This document shows positions 7,467-15,804 of a stretch of 64,000 bases of DNA, one piece after another. Numbering within the stretch: the stretch's first letter is position 1; each line of letters begins with the position of its first letter. Made by a program: the position numbers and the translations under genes. Source of the stretch: JAICSD01 sp963836665 (lineage in GTDB: Bacteria > Acidobacteriota > Vicinamibacteria > Vicinamibacterales > 2-12-FULL-66-21); contig CAWIKL010000001.1 in NCBI GenBank assembly GCA_963836665.1, positions 1,984,001 to 2,048,000 on the forward strand, given 5' to 3'. The notes beneath the pieces were generated by a model. The model did not search any database. It saw nothing but the letters and a program-made list of their open reading frames with translations, and had not been told where the DNA came from.

Positions 7467-9203
7467 GTGGGCGCCAGACCGGGCGGCGACGCCGCGGATC
7501 GCGAACTCGGGTCTGCAGGCCGGCAGCAGCTCGATCGCATTCTTGGCAGCGTCGCCTTCCGCCAGGTCGACCGACTCAAGCGCTTTCTCGGATTCATCGT
7601 CACCGAGTCGCTCGCCGGGCGCGGCGACCAGCTCAAGGAATACGTCATCGGCGTGCAGGTGTTCGACAAGGACGCCTCGTTCGATCCGCGCGCCGACCCT
7701 ATCGTCCGCGTCCAGGCGCGGCGGTTGCGCGCGCGGCTCGTTCGCTACTACCGCGAGGAGGGAGCCGCCGACGCGATCGCCATCGAGCTGCCAAAGGGCG
7801 GATACTCGCCGGTCATCAAGCGACGCGAAGCGCCGGCCCCGGGCCGTCGATCGGTCGGCGCGACGCTCGCCGGCCAGAACACCATCGCGGTCGCGCCGAT
7901 TGGCGACTACAGCCTGGCGCGGGAGCTCGATTATTTTTGCGACGGGCTACGGCAGGAAATCGTCCATCGACTGGCCAAGGTCGAGGCGTTGCGTGTCGTT
8001 GCCGGCGATCAGACGTCGGCGGCGATGCAAGTCGTCGGCGGCGTGCGCCGCGCCGGCAACCGGCTGCGTATCACCGTGCATCTCATCGACAACGCGACGG
8101 CCTCGTACCTCTGGTCCGAATCCATCGACGCCTCCGCCGATGAAATCCTGGCTGCGCAGGAGCAGGCGGCCGACGCCGTGGTCAGGAATCTCGAGCCGCG
8201 CCTGCTGGACTCGGGACACCGCCGTGCCGCGCGGCGTCCGGCCGAGAATCTCGCCGCGCGCAATCTCTATCTACAGGGGCGCTACCACCTGAACCAGCGT
8301 ACCGATGAAGGACTGCACAAGGCGCTCGACTTCTTCGAGAAGGCGATCGTCGAGGACGCACAGTTCGCGCTGGCGCACAGTGGCCTGGCTGACGCGCACA
8401 GCCTGCTGGCGCACTACGGCGTCCGGCAGCCATCACAGGCCTGGGCGCGTGCCGCGTCGAGCGCCGCGACGGCGGTCATGCTCGACGCCGATTCGGTGGA
8501 GGCGCGCACGTCACTCGCGCACGTGAAAGCGACGCAGGACTGGGACTGGCCAGGGGCGGAGCAGGAATTCCAGGCGGCGATCGGACTGGATCCCGGTTAC
8601 GCCACCGCGCACCACTGGTACGCGATGTCGTGCCTGGTGCCGATGTCGCGGCTCGACGAGGCGCTCGAGGAAATGTGCGTCGCGCAGTCGCTCGACCCGG
8701 TGTCATCGATTGTCGCGCGCGACCTTGCGATCATTTACGCCTACCGGCGGGATTACGAGGCAGCGCTCGACCAGTGCGACCACACCATCGAGCTGAACCC
8801 GCACTTCTCGCCCGCCTACTGGGCGCTCGGCGTGATCCAGGAGCAGCGCAAGGATCTCGACGAAGCGGCCGCGGCGTTCCAGCGGGCGATAGATCTCTCG
8901 CCGCACACGCCGCGAGTGCATGCCGCGCTAGCGCGGACGTTGGCGCTGGCCGGGAAAAAGGTGCTGGCGCTGGCGGCGCTGCGCAAACTGGAAACGATGG
9001 CGAAACAGCGTTACGTGTCGCCGTTCGAGTTCGCACCGGTCCGCTTCGCGCTCGACCAGCCAGAGCAAGGCTTCCGCTGGCTGGCGAAGGCGCGCGACGA
9101 GCGCGCCTTCGACGTGCTCGCGCTCAAGGTCGATCCGCGCTTCGAATCGCTGAAGCACGATCCGCGGCTGCTGGCGATCGAGCGCGACGTGGGACTGCCC
9201 TGA
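7467..9203 (+). CDS. TPR protein with acidobacterial DNA-binding-like N-terminus and TolB-like domain
   Basis: About 578 residues. The N-terminal 90 residues carry the conserved block seen in many acidobacterial TPR proteins (SVAFRQVDRLKRFLGFIV, KEYVIGVQVF, DPIVRVQARRLRARL, LPKGGYSP), which resembles a winged-helix/CadC-type regulator. A TolB-like segment follows (IAVAPIGDY, YFCDGLRQEIVHRLAKVEAL, about residues 130-240). From about residue 270 there are tetratricopeptide repeats (ALDFFEKAIVEDAQFALAHS, EAAAAFQRAIDLSPHTPRVH). There is no clear membrane segment. Role inferred: regulator or scaffold. GTG at 7467 is chosen for its leaderless -10 box; ATG at 7428 inside the VOC gene is the alternative. 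Confidence 0.72.
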   Translation: MGARPGGDAADRELGSAGRQQLDRILGSVAFRQVDRLKRFLGFIVTESLAGRGDQLKEYVIGVQVFDKDASFDPRADPIVRVQARRLRARLVRYYREEGAADAIAIELPKGGYSPVIKRREAPAPGRRSVGATLAGQNTIAVAPIGDYSLARELDYFCDGLRQEIVHRLAKVEALRVVAGDQTSAAMQVVGGVRRAGNRLRITVHLIDNATASYLWSESIDASADEILAAQEQAADAVVRNLEPRLLDSGHRRAARRPAENLAARNLYLQGRYHLNQRTDEGLHKALDFFEKAIVEDAQFALAHSGLADAHSLLAHYGVRQPSQAWARAASSAATAVMLDADSVEARTSLAHVKATQDWDWPGAEQEFQAAIGLDPGYATAHHWYAMSCLVPMSRLDEALEEMCVAQSLDPVSSIVARDLAIIYAYRRDYEAALDQCDHTIELNPHFSPAYWALGVIQEQRKDLDEAAAAFQRAIDLSPHTPRVHAALARTLALAGKKVLALAALRKLETMAKQRYVSPFEFAPVRFALDQPEQGFRWLAKARDERAFDVLALKVDPRFESLKHDPRLLAIERDVGLP

Positions 9204-9206
9204 CCG

Positions 9207-9617
9207 CTACTTGATCGGCGAAAAGTCGGTCGGCGACATGAACACCCTCTCGGCATTGGTGACGATCTTGCCGTCTTTCTCCGACTCCGCTTTCACCTTC
9301 TGCCACTCCGGATCGGCGTTGAACTCGGCCCAGTTCTTCAGGGCGTCTTCCTCGTTGGCGTGCTCGAGGATGTAGATCAGCGTCTTCCCCGCCTTGTCGC
9401 CTCCGGTCGGCAGCCAGTAGCCGACGCTCTTCATATGGTGGCGGTTGAAGATCCGGATGGTGTTGTCGCGGAAACGCGCGACGACGTTGTCCAGCTTGCC
9501 GTCGGCGGCGGTATAGGTGCGCAGCTCGTAGATGTGCGCCGGCGCCGGCTGTGACGCCCGGCCGACGGCAAAGCCGCTCAAAATCAGGACGATGGCAACG
9601 ATGATTTTGTTCCTCAT
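9207..9617 (-). CDS. Secreted NIPSNAP-family protein
   Basis: A 136-residue protein. Residues 1-22 form a signal peptide or anchor (MRNKIIVAIVLILSGFAVG). The rest matches the NIPSNAP fold, a ferredoxin-like barrel: HIYELRTYTAADGKLDNVV at the start, then HHMKSVGYWLPT, and NWAEFNADPEWQKVKAESE near the end. Function of bacterial NIPSNAP proteins is not established; vesicle or protein-binding roles are proposed for eukaryotic relatives. It is divergent from the sigma-factor operon and has its own leaderless promoter. Confidence 0.8.
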   Translation of the reverse strand: MRNKIIVAIVLILSGFAVGRASQPAPAHIYELRTYTAADGKLDNVVARFRDNTIRIFNRHHMKSVGYWLPTGGDKAGKTLIYILEHANEEDALKNWAEFNADPEWQKVKAESEKDGKIVTNAERVFMSPTDFSPIK

Positions 9618-9625
9618 GGCGGCAT

Positions 9626-9631
9626 AGTTTA
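9626..9631 (-). promoter_or_regulatory. -10 box for the NIPSNAP gene
   Basis: On the minus strand TAAACT ends 8 bases before the ATG at 9617. No Shine-Dalgarno site lies between, so a leaderless transcript is expected. Confidence 0.45.
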
Positions 9632-9682
9632 CTCCACGTCCGTGATTGTAACTTTCCGCCGGCTGCCGGGTTTTCTCCTCCA

Positions 9683-10219
9683 GTGAACGCCCCTACCGAA
9701 TTCGAGGCGTTCGTGCGGAGGTACCAAGACATGGTATTCGCCACGGCGGTGCGGCTGCTCGGTAGCCCCGCCGACGCGGAGGATGCGGCGCAGACCGTGT
9801 TTCTCCGCGCGTTCCAGCGCTACAACGAGGTCGTCACGAGCCCGGCGGCAGCCGGCTGGCTAAAGACGACGACACGGAACGTGTGCCTGAACCATCTCGC
9901 GCGCTACCGCTCGCGCTGGCGCTTCTTCAGCGAGCTGGCGGACGAAGGACGCCCGAGCTATGCCGACGGTCTCGCCGCCGACGTGCTGCCGATTGTCGAA
10001 CAGCTCGAACGCGCGGATCTGAGCGCGGCGCTCGAACAGGCCGTGCGCGGGCTGCCGGGTCACCAGCGCGTGCCGTTGGTGCTGTTTCACTTCGACGGCG
10101 CCAGCTACCAGGAAATCGCCGACACGCTCGGCATCTCGCTGGCCAAGGTCAAGACCGACATCCATCGCGGCCGCGAGACGCTGAGGCGCTTGCTTGGAGG
10201 GGGCGATGCCGTTCGATGA
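9683..10219 (+). CDS. ECF (group 4) RNA polymerase sigma factor
   Basis: A 178-residue sigma factor with only regions 2 and 4. Region 2 spans about residues 7-75 (FEAFVRRYQDMVFATAVRLL, DAEDAAQTVFLRAFQRY, then the WLKTTTRNVCLNHLARYR promoter-recognition helix). Region 4 spans about 115-170 (LPGHQRVPLVLFHFDGASYQ, EIADTLGISLAKVKTDIHRG). Start is GTG at 9683; there is no Shine-Dalgarno site. The next gene overlaps it by 14 bases and encodes a membrane protein that may hold it inactive. The upstream sequence has AACTTT at 9650-9655 and TTTTCT at 9671-9676, 15 bases apart, a possible autoregulatory ECF promoter. Confidence 0.9.
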   Translation: MNAPTEFEAFVRRYQDMVFATAVRLLGSPADAEDAAQTVFLRAFQRYNEVVTSPAAAGWLKTTTRNVCLNHLARYRSRWRFFSELADEGRPSYADGLAADVLPIVEQLERADLSAALEQAVRGLPGHQRVPLVLFHFDGASYQEIADTLGISLAKVKTDIHRGRETLRRLLGGGDAVR

Positions 10220-10598
10220 TCTCGAGCGGCGCATGCGCGACGAGCTGGCACGGCTGCCCGCGCCGCTGGCGCCGACGACACTGCTGCCGCGCGTGCTGGC
10301 CGCCGTCGACGCCTGGGTCAGCCGGCCGTGGTACGCGCGGGCCTGGTTTACCTGGCCGCTCGCCTGGCAGGCGGCCTCGGTCGTGTTCGTGGCGCTGGCG
10401 CTGTATGCGACGTGGGTGGCGCCGCCGCTGCCGGCGTCGATCGTGGCCACCGGCAACGCCGGCGGCGTGATCTGGCGGACGCTCATCGAGCCGCTGCTCG
10501 GCTATGTCGTCGGGCTCATCGTGCTGATGGGCCTGGCCTGCGCGGTGTTTGGCGCCGCGCTCAATTACCTGTTTCTCGAAAGGACTGCGTCGCGATGA
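10206..10598 (+). CDS. Small membrane protein, possible anti-sigma factor
   Basis: A 130-residue protein. The cytoplasmic N-terminus (about residues 1-45) has LERRMRDELARLPAPLAPTT, similar to the start of anti-sigma factors. Two hydrophobic segments follow (about 50-75 and 90-125). It lacks the HxxxCxxC zinc motif, so it is not a classical ZAS anti-sigma factor. ATG at 10206 has GGAGGGG at 10195-10201, inside the sigma gene, and the two genes overlap by 14 bases, which points to coupled translation. The role as partner of the sigma factor is inferred from this arrangement alone. Confidence 0.6.
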   Translation: MPFDDLERRMRDELARLPAPLAPTTLLPRVLAAVDAWVSRPWYARAWFTWPLAWQAASVVFVALALYATWVAPPLPASIVATGNAGGVIWRTLIEPLLGYVVGLIVLMGLACAVFGAALNYLFLERTASR

Positions 10599-12067
10599 CC
10601 CGCACATTTCGTTGGCTCGTAGCCGTGACGCTGGTCGCGGCCTCCATGGCGGCACCGGCGGCGGCGCAGGTCGAGGTCTCACTCGACACTCTCAACAACC
10701 CCGCCGTCCACATCCTGCAGAACTACACCCTGCGTGCCGGCGACACGGCGCGTCAGATCGTCGTCATCGGCGGCGACGCGCGCATCGAAGGCCGTGTCAC
10801 CGAAGACGTCGTCGTCGTGCTGGGCAAAGCGGAGCTGGCCAGTACCGCGGTGATCGAAGGCTCCTTCGTGGTGGTCGCGGGCACTGCCGAAGTCGCCGAG
10901 GGGGCGAAGGTCGAGGGCGACATGGTCGCGATCGGCGGCGCGCAGTTTCCGGCGAGCTTTTCGCCGGGCGGCCAGCGCGTCGTCGTCGGCAGCGCCGGTC
11001 TGGGGGAAAGCCTGCGTTCGCTCGTGCCGTGGCTGACGCACGGCCTGCTGCTCGGGCGCCCGATCGTGCCATGGCTCGGCTGGGTGTGGATGGTGGCGGG
11101 GGTCTTCTTCTTCCTGAACCTGGTCCTGAACCTGATCTTCGATCGGCCGATTGCGTCGGCCGCGGCGACGGTGCGGTCGACGCCGTTCAGCGCGTTCTTC
11201 GCCGGCCTGCTGGTGATGCTGCTGATCGGCCCGATTTGCGTCCTGCTGGCCGTGTCGGTAATCGGCATCGTGGTCATCCCATTCCTACTGTGCGCGCTGG
11301 TCGCCGCCGGTATTCTCGGGCGCATCGGCTTTACGCGCTGGATCGGGATGAGCATCGTGCACCAGGACGATCCCGCCGATCGCAGCCAATCGATGCGCTC
11401 GTTCCTGATCGGGTCGGCGCTGATGTGCGTCACCTACATGATCCCGTTCATCGGCATCCTGTTGTGGGTGCTGGCCGGCGTCTTCGGGCTCGGCGCGGCG
11501 ACGCTGGCGTTCTATTCGTCGTACCGCCGCGAGAACCCCAAGCCACCGAAGCCCGCGCCGGTCGTGCCGCCGCCGGCGCCGCCGCTCGTGCCCGACGAGT
11601 CTGTGCCGCTGCAGGCAGCCGTCGCCGTCGAGCCGGAGAGCGCGCCGGGGCCGCCGATCCTGCAGAACGCCATCGCATTTCCCAGGGCGACGTTTGCCGA
11701 GCGGCTCGGCGCGCTGGTGCTCGACGCCATCGCCGTGGCCATCGTCGCGCAGCTACTCAGCCTGGATCGCCACGGCGATCCGGGCAACCGCTTGATCGTG
11801 TTGCTCGCACTCGTCTATCACGTCGGCTTCTGGACGTGGCGGGCGACGACGCCGGGCGGAATGATCCTGCAGCTGCGCGTGGCGCGCATCGACGGCAAGA
11901 AATTGGAGTTCCCGGAGTCGCTCGTCCGCGGCCTGACCGGCATCTTCTCGCTCGTCGTCGCCGGCCTGGGCTTCCTGTGGATGCTATGGGATCCGGAACG
12001 CCAGACCTGGCACGACCGGGTCGCCGGGACATACGTCGTGAAGGTGCCCCGCACGTATCCTGTGTAG
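10595..12067 (+). CDS. Beta-helix (polymer-forming-like) protein fused to multi-span membrane region and RDD domain
   Basis: About 490 residues, starting in an ATGA overlap with the membrane protein gene. Residues 1-25 are a signal peptide ending AAAQ. Residues 45-120 are short beta-helical repeats (IVVIGGDARIEGRVTEDVVV, STAVIEGSFVVVAGTAEVAE) like those in bactofilin or polymer-forming proteins. Residues 160-300 hold about four membrane segments. A proline-rich linker (PKPPKPAPVVPPPAPP) leads to a C-terminal RDD-type membrane domain (AERLGALVLDAIAVAIVAQL, TTPGGMILQLRVARIDGKKL, WHDRVAGTYVV). Likely an envelope-stress target or effector of the adjacent sigma factor. The combination of domains is unusual. 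Confidence 0.7.
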   Translation: MTRTFRWLVAVTLVAASMAAPAAAQVEVSLDTLNNPAVHILQNYTLRAGDTARQIVVIGGDARIEGRVTEDVVVVLGKAELASTAVIEGSFVVVAGTAEVAEGAKVEGDMVAIGGAQFPASFSPGGQRVVVGSAGLGESLRSLVPWLTHGLLLGRPIVPWLGWVWMVAGVFFFLNLVLNLIFDRPIASAAATVRSTPFSAFFAGLLVMLLIGPICVLLAVSVIGIVVIPFLLCALVAAGILGRIGFTRWIGMSIVHQDDPADRSQSMRSFLIGSALMCVTYMIPFIGILLWVLAGVFGLGAATLAFYSSYRRENPKPPKPAPVVPPPAPPLVPDESVPLQAAVAVEPESAPGPPILQNAIAFPRATFAERLGALVLDAIAVAIVAQLLSLDRHGDPGNRLIVLLALVYHVGFWTWRATTPGGMILQLRVARIDGKKLEFPESLVRGLTGIFSLVVAGLGFLWMLWDPERQTWHDRVAGTYVVKVPRTYPV

Positions 12068-12090
12068 CGCCGCAGCCCCTGGTCAAGGCC

Positions 12091-12138
12091 ACAACTCGGC
12101 AGGTCCACAACTCGACAAGTCGACAACTCTGCAGGGCC
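12091..12138. repeat. Three 16-bp imperfect tandem repeats
   Basis: Units at 12091-12106, 12107-12122 and 12123-12138 all begin ACAACTC and share the middle CAGGT/CAAGT/CAGGG pattern. They fill the gap between the RDD protein gene and the promoter of the next gene. They could be protein-binding sites or a simple intergenic repeat. Confidence 0.6.
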
Positions 12139-12151
12139 CCACCTCACCGGA

Positions 12152-12157
12152 TATACT
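12152..12157 (+). promoter_or_regulatory. -10 box for the BNR exoprotein gene
   Basis: TATACT lies 38 bases before the ATG at 12196. The 5' leader would be about 30 bases, with a weak GGAGA ahead of the start. It directly follows the 16-bp repeats, which would occupy the -35 region. Confidence 0.4.
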
Positions 12158-12195
12158 CTCGCCGGCACGGCTCGTCATTTCCGGAGAACCAGTTC

Positions 12196-15100
12196 ATGAA
12201 GAAGTCTCGTGTAATCGCGGCCGGTCTGGCCGCGGCTGTGGCGTTCAGCGCGCCGTCGATGGTCGGCCGCGCGCAGGGTGGCGGAGGACAGTCCACACCG
12301 TTCGATGGTCTGCACTGGCGGCCGATTGGACCGGCGGCGATGTCGGGCCGCATCTCCGACATCGCCGTCTATGAAGCCAATACCAACATCTGGTACGTCG
12401 GCACCGCGCACGGCGGCGTGTGGAAAACCACCAACAACGGCACGACGTTCGAGGCGCAGCTGCAGGACCAGGGGCTGATGTCGATCGGCGACATCGCCGT
12501 CTCCCAGAGCAACCCCGACCTCGTCTACGTCGGCACTGGCGAGTCGAACAACCGCCAGAGCACGTCGTGGGGCGATGGCATCTACAAGTCGACCGACGGC
12601 GGCAAGACCTACACCAACATCGGTCTCAAGAATTCGAAGCACATCAATCGCGTCGTCGTCGATCCGCGCAACAACGACGTCGTCTGGGTCGCGGCAACCG
12701 GTCCGCTGTTCGGCCCCGGCGGTGAGCGCGGCATCTTCAAGACAAGCGACGGCGGCAAGACGTGGAAGCAGACGCTGAAGGTGGACGACGACACCGGCGC
12801 CAACGACCTGGTGGTCGACCCGTCCGACAGCAAGGTTCTGTATGCGTCGACCTACCAGCGGCGCCGCACCGCGTGCTGCATGAACGGCGGCGGTCCTGGC
12901 AGCGGCATCTGGAAGTCGACCGACAGTGGGGAGACCTGGACACGGCTGAAGACGGGCCTGCCGGAAGGCTCGCTCGGCCGCATCGGCCTCGACGTGTATC
13001 GCAAGCATTCCAACGTCCTGTATGCGCTTATCGAAGGACCGGCGGCAGGGCGGGGGGCGGGTGCGGGTGCGCCGGCGGGTGCAGCGGGTGCGGCGGCGGG
13101 CGCGGCGGGCGGGCGCGGTGCTGGCGGGCGCGGCGCCGGCGGACGCGGCGCTGGTGCAGCGGCCCCAGCGGACGCGCCGGCAAACCCGGATGAAGCGCCG
13201 CAGCAGTTCGGCGGCGGACGCGGGCTGGCCACCGCCAACGACGCGGCAACCGCCACGGGCCTCTACCGCTCCGACGATAGCGGCGCGACGTGGAAGAAGG
13301 TCAACAACAACAACGTCCGTCCGATGTACTTCAGCCAGATTCGCATCGATCCAAATGACGACGCCGTGCTGGTGATGGGCGGTGTGGACCTGCAGATGTC
13401 CACCGACGGGGGCAAGTCGATCAACACCGCGTCGGCCTCGGCGATCCATTCCGATCATCACGCTATCTGGATCGATCCGCACAACGGCAATCACATGCTG
13501 ATCGGCAACGACGGCGGCCTGGCGCAGACCTTCGATCAGGCGAAGACATGGACGTTCTTTCCCAACCTGCCGGTCGGGCTCTTCTACCATGTGAGCCTCG
13601 ACAACTCGACGCCGTACAACATCTGCGGCGGCATGCAGGACAACTACGACTGGTGCGGGCCGAGCCAGGTGCGCGGCGCCGCGGGCATCGCCAACTACAA
13701 CTGGACGACGATCCAGGGGGGCGACGGCTTCGTCGTGCTGCAGGATCCGAAAGACAACCGCGTCATCTACAGCGAGTCGCAGGACGGCAACGTGATCCGC
13801 GTCGATCGCGTCACCGGCGAGACGATCTCGATCCGGCCGCAGCCGCCGGCGGGCCAGCCTCCCTACCGCTTCCAGTGGGATACGCCGATCGTGATCTCGC
13901 CGCACGACCCGGCGACGGTCTACATCGGCGCGCAGAAGGTGCTCAAGGCGCCCGACCGCGGCCTCACCTTCACCGAGATCAGTCCGGACCTGACGACGGG
14001 TGAGGACTCGGATCGCGAGCAGATCGTCACGATGGGGCTCAAGGGCAGCGACATCGCGATCGCCAAGAACGACGGCATCGTCGCCTACGGCACGATCGTC
14101 GCGCTGGCGGAATCGGCGAAGATGGCGGGGCTGCTCTATGCCGGAACCGACGACGGGCGGCTGCAGGTCACGAAGGACGGCGGGAAGAACTGGAACGACG
14201 TCTACCAGAAGCTGCCGGGCGCGCCCAAGGGGGGCTACGTGTCGCGCGTGACGCCGTCGCGTTACGAGGCGGGCTCCGCCTACGTCACGATCGACAACCA
14301 CCGCCTCAACGACTACGAGACGTACATCTACGAGACGAAAGACTTCGGCCAGTCGTGGAAGTCGCTCAACGGCAACCTGAAGGGGGAAGTGATCAAGTGC
14401 CTGACGGAGGATCAGAAGAACGCTGACGTGCTGTACGCGGGCGCCGAAACCGGCTTGTTCGTCTCGACGGATCGCGGTGCGACCTGGGTCCGCCCGAAGT
14501 GGAATCTGCCGACGGTGCGCGTCGACGAGGTCGTTCAGCACCCGCGCGACAACGCCATCGTGCTGGCGACGCACGGCCGCGCCATCTGGGTGCTCGATCA
14601 CGCCGAGCCGATCCAGGAGTACGCGGCGGCGAAAAACGCTGAAGCGAGACTGTTCACGCCGCCGCCGGCGGCGATGTTCCGCCGACCGGTGTCCGATCGT
14701 AATTACGAGTTCTGGGGCAACCAGGTCTTCTACGGCGAAAACCCGCCGCAGTCCGCGATGCTCACCTACTACGTGAAGAACAAGCCGAACGACGTGAAGC
14801 TGACGATCGCCGACGCGAGTGGGCGCAACCTGCGCGACGTCGCGATTCCGGCCACGGCGCTGAAGGCGGGAATCAACTCGGCGTGCTGGGACCTGCGGGT
14901 GCAGCCCATCCCGGCCGCAGCGGCCGCGCAGGGGGCGCGTGGTGGCCGCGGTACGCAAGGCGCGGAAGGGACGCAGCCACCGCCGGCGGATCCGTTCGGC
15001 TACGGTTGCGCCGGCGGCGGTGGCCGCGGTGGCGGCGGCGGATTCGGCGGCGGCAACGCTGCCGGAATCCCCGGGCCGATGGTCGTCGGCGGCACGTACA

Positions 15101-15696
15101 CCGTCGGGCTCGTCGTCGACGGCAAGACGATCGAGACCAAGCCCTTGAAGGTCGCCGGCGACCCCGAGGTCGTGCTGACCGATGCCCAGCGCAAGCAGCT
15201 CTTCGACATGGCGCTGGAGATGCACGACCTGCAGAAGCGCGCGACCGAAGCGGCGGCGGGTGTCGCCTCGCTCAACCGGCAGATTGCACAGTTGTCGAGC
15301 GATGTCGCGGGCAAGAGCGAAGTTCCTTCTGACGTGAAGAGCGCGTTCGACGCGCTCAAGACTGACACGGCGGCGATGTTGACCAAGCTGCCCCCCGGTG
15401 GCGGCGGCGGGCGCGGCGGCGGTGGCGGTGGACGAGGGGCCGCCGATCCGAGCGTCACCGGCAAGATTGCTCAGGCCAAGAACGGCATGATGGGCGGCAT
15501 GTGGCCGACGTCGATCACGATCAAGGCCTACAACGACGCGAGGAGCGAAGGGCCAAAGACGCTGTCCGACGCCAACGCGTTGTTTGCGAAGGCGGCCGCG
15601 GTCAGCACGTCTCTCGCGAAGTACAACCTCAAGCTCGACGTACCGAAGCCGGTCGATGCCGGCGCGCCCGCGAAGAAGAAAGCGACCAACCAGTAA
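12196..15696 (+). CDS. Large secreted sortilin/BNR-repeat (VPS10-like) protein
   Basis: A 1166-residue exoprotein. Signal peptide at residues 1-27 (MKKSRVIAAGLAAAVAFSAP). A beta-propeller of BNR/Asp-box repeats covers about residues 35-800: GGVWKTTNNGTTF, GIYKSTDGGKTY, GIFKTSDGGKTW, GIWKSTDSGETW, LFVSTDRGATW. A Gly/Ala/Arg-rich insert (about 278-335) interrupts the propeller and two more lie in the C-terminal third (about 910-955 and 1065-1080). The propeller resembles sortilin/VPS10 and glycosyl-hydrolase-like exoproteins; a catalytic site is not evident. It may bind peptides or glycans at the surface. A relative with the same layout lies at 27871-31134. ATG at 12196 is fixed by the signal peptide. 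Confidence 0.82.
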   Translation: MKKSRVIAAGLAAAVAFSAPSMVGRAQGGGGQSTPFDGLHWRPIGPAAMSGRISDIAVYEANTNIWYVGTAHGGVWKTTNNGTTFEAQLQDQGLMSIGDIAVSQSNPDLVYVGTGESNNRQSTSWGDGIYKSTDGGKTYTNIGLKNSKHINRVVVDPRNNDVVWVAATGPLFGPGGERGIFKTSDGGKTWKQTLKVDDDTGANDLVVDPSDSKVLYASTYQRRRTACCMNGGGPGSGIWKSTDSGETWTRLKTGLPEGSLGRIGLDVYRKHSNVLYALIEGPAAGRGAGAGAPAGAAGAAAGAAGGRGAGGRGAGGRGAGAAAPADAPANPDEAPQQFGGGRGLATANDAATATGLYRSDDSGATWKKVNNNNVRPMYFSQIRIDPNDDAVLVMGGVDLQMSTDGGKSINTASASAIHSDHHAIWIDPHNGNHMLIGNDGGLAQTFDQAKTWTFFPNLPVGLFYHVSLDNSTPYNICGGMQDNYDWCGPSQVRGAAGIANYNWTTIQGGDGFVVLQDPKDNRVIYSESQDGNVIRVDRVTGETISIRPQPPAGQPPYRFQWDTPIVISPHDPATVYIGAQKVLKAPDRGLTFTEISPDLTTGEDSDREQIVTMGLKGSDIAIAKNDGIVAYGTIVALAESAKMAGLLYAGTDDGRLQVTKDGGKNWNDVYQKLPGAPKGGYVSRVTPSRYEAGSAYVTIDNHRLNDYETYIYETKDFGQSWKSLNGNLKGEVIKCLTEDQKNADVLYAGAETGLFVSTDRGATWVRPKWNLPTVRVDEVVQHPRDNAIVLATHGRAIWVLDHAEPIQEYAAAKNAEARLFTPPPAAMFRRPVSDRNYEFWGNQVFYGENPPQSAMLTYYVKNKPNDVKLTIADASGRNLRDVAIPATALKAGINSACWDLRVQPIPAAAAAQGARGGRGTQGAEGTQPPPADPFGYGCAGGGGRGGGGGFGGGNAAGIPGPMVVGGTYTVGLVVDGKTIETKPLKVAGDPEVVLTDAQRKQLFDMALEMHDLQKRATEAAAGVASLNRQIAQLSSDVAGKSEVPSDVKSAFDALKTDTAAMLTKLPPGGGGGRGGGGGGRGAADPSVTGKIAQAKNGMMGGMWPTSITIKAYNDARSEGPKTLSDANALFAKAAAVSTSLAKYNLKLDVPKPVDAGAPAKKKATNQ
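13108..13152. repeat. Three 15-bp tandem units encoding Gly-Gly-Arg-Gly-Ala
   Basis: Units 13108-13122, 13123-13137 and 13138-13152 differ only at third codon positions and each encodes GGRGA. They lie in the low-complexity insert of the BNR exoprotein and look like slippage-type expansion that has been kept in frame. Confidence 0.7.
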
Positions 15697-15717
15697 AGTC
15701 CACCTCAGCCGCGGGAG

Positions 15718-15741
15718 GGCGATCGGTTCAGTTAGATCGCC
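15718..15741 (+). terminator. Weak hairpin after the BNR exoprotein gene
   Basis: GGCGATC at 15718-15724 pairs with GATCGCC at 15735-15741 across a 10-base loop. There is no T-tract behind it, so it is at best a weak terminator or an mRNA 3' end stabiliser. Confidence 0.3.
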
Positions 15742-15804
15742 GTTCCGCGCGACGGCCCGCAGTGTGCAATGACCCTTTGCCGAACCTTTGAGAAGGAGGT
15801 CAGC

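Noticed and set aside
12091..12138. Three 16-bp repeats as a possible mini CRISPR array
   Set aside because: Units are directly adjacent without unique spacers and no cas gene is present.
10549..12195. Long upstream extension of the open frame of the BNR exoprotein
   Set aside because: The stretch before 12196 is Arg-rich noise in another frame of the RDD gene; a signal peptide starts at ATG 12196.
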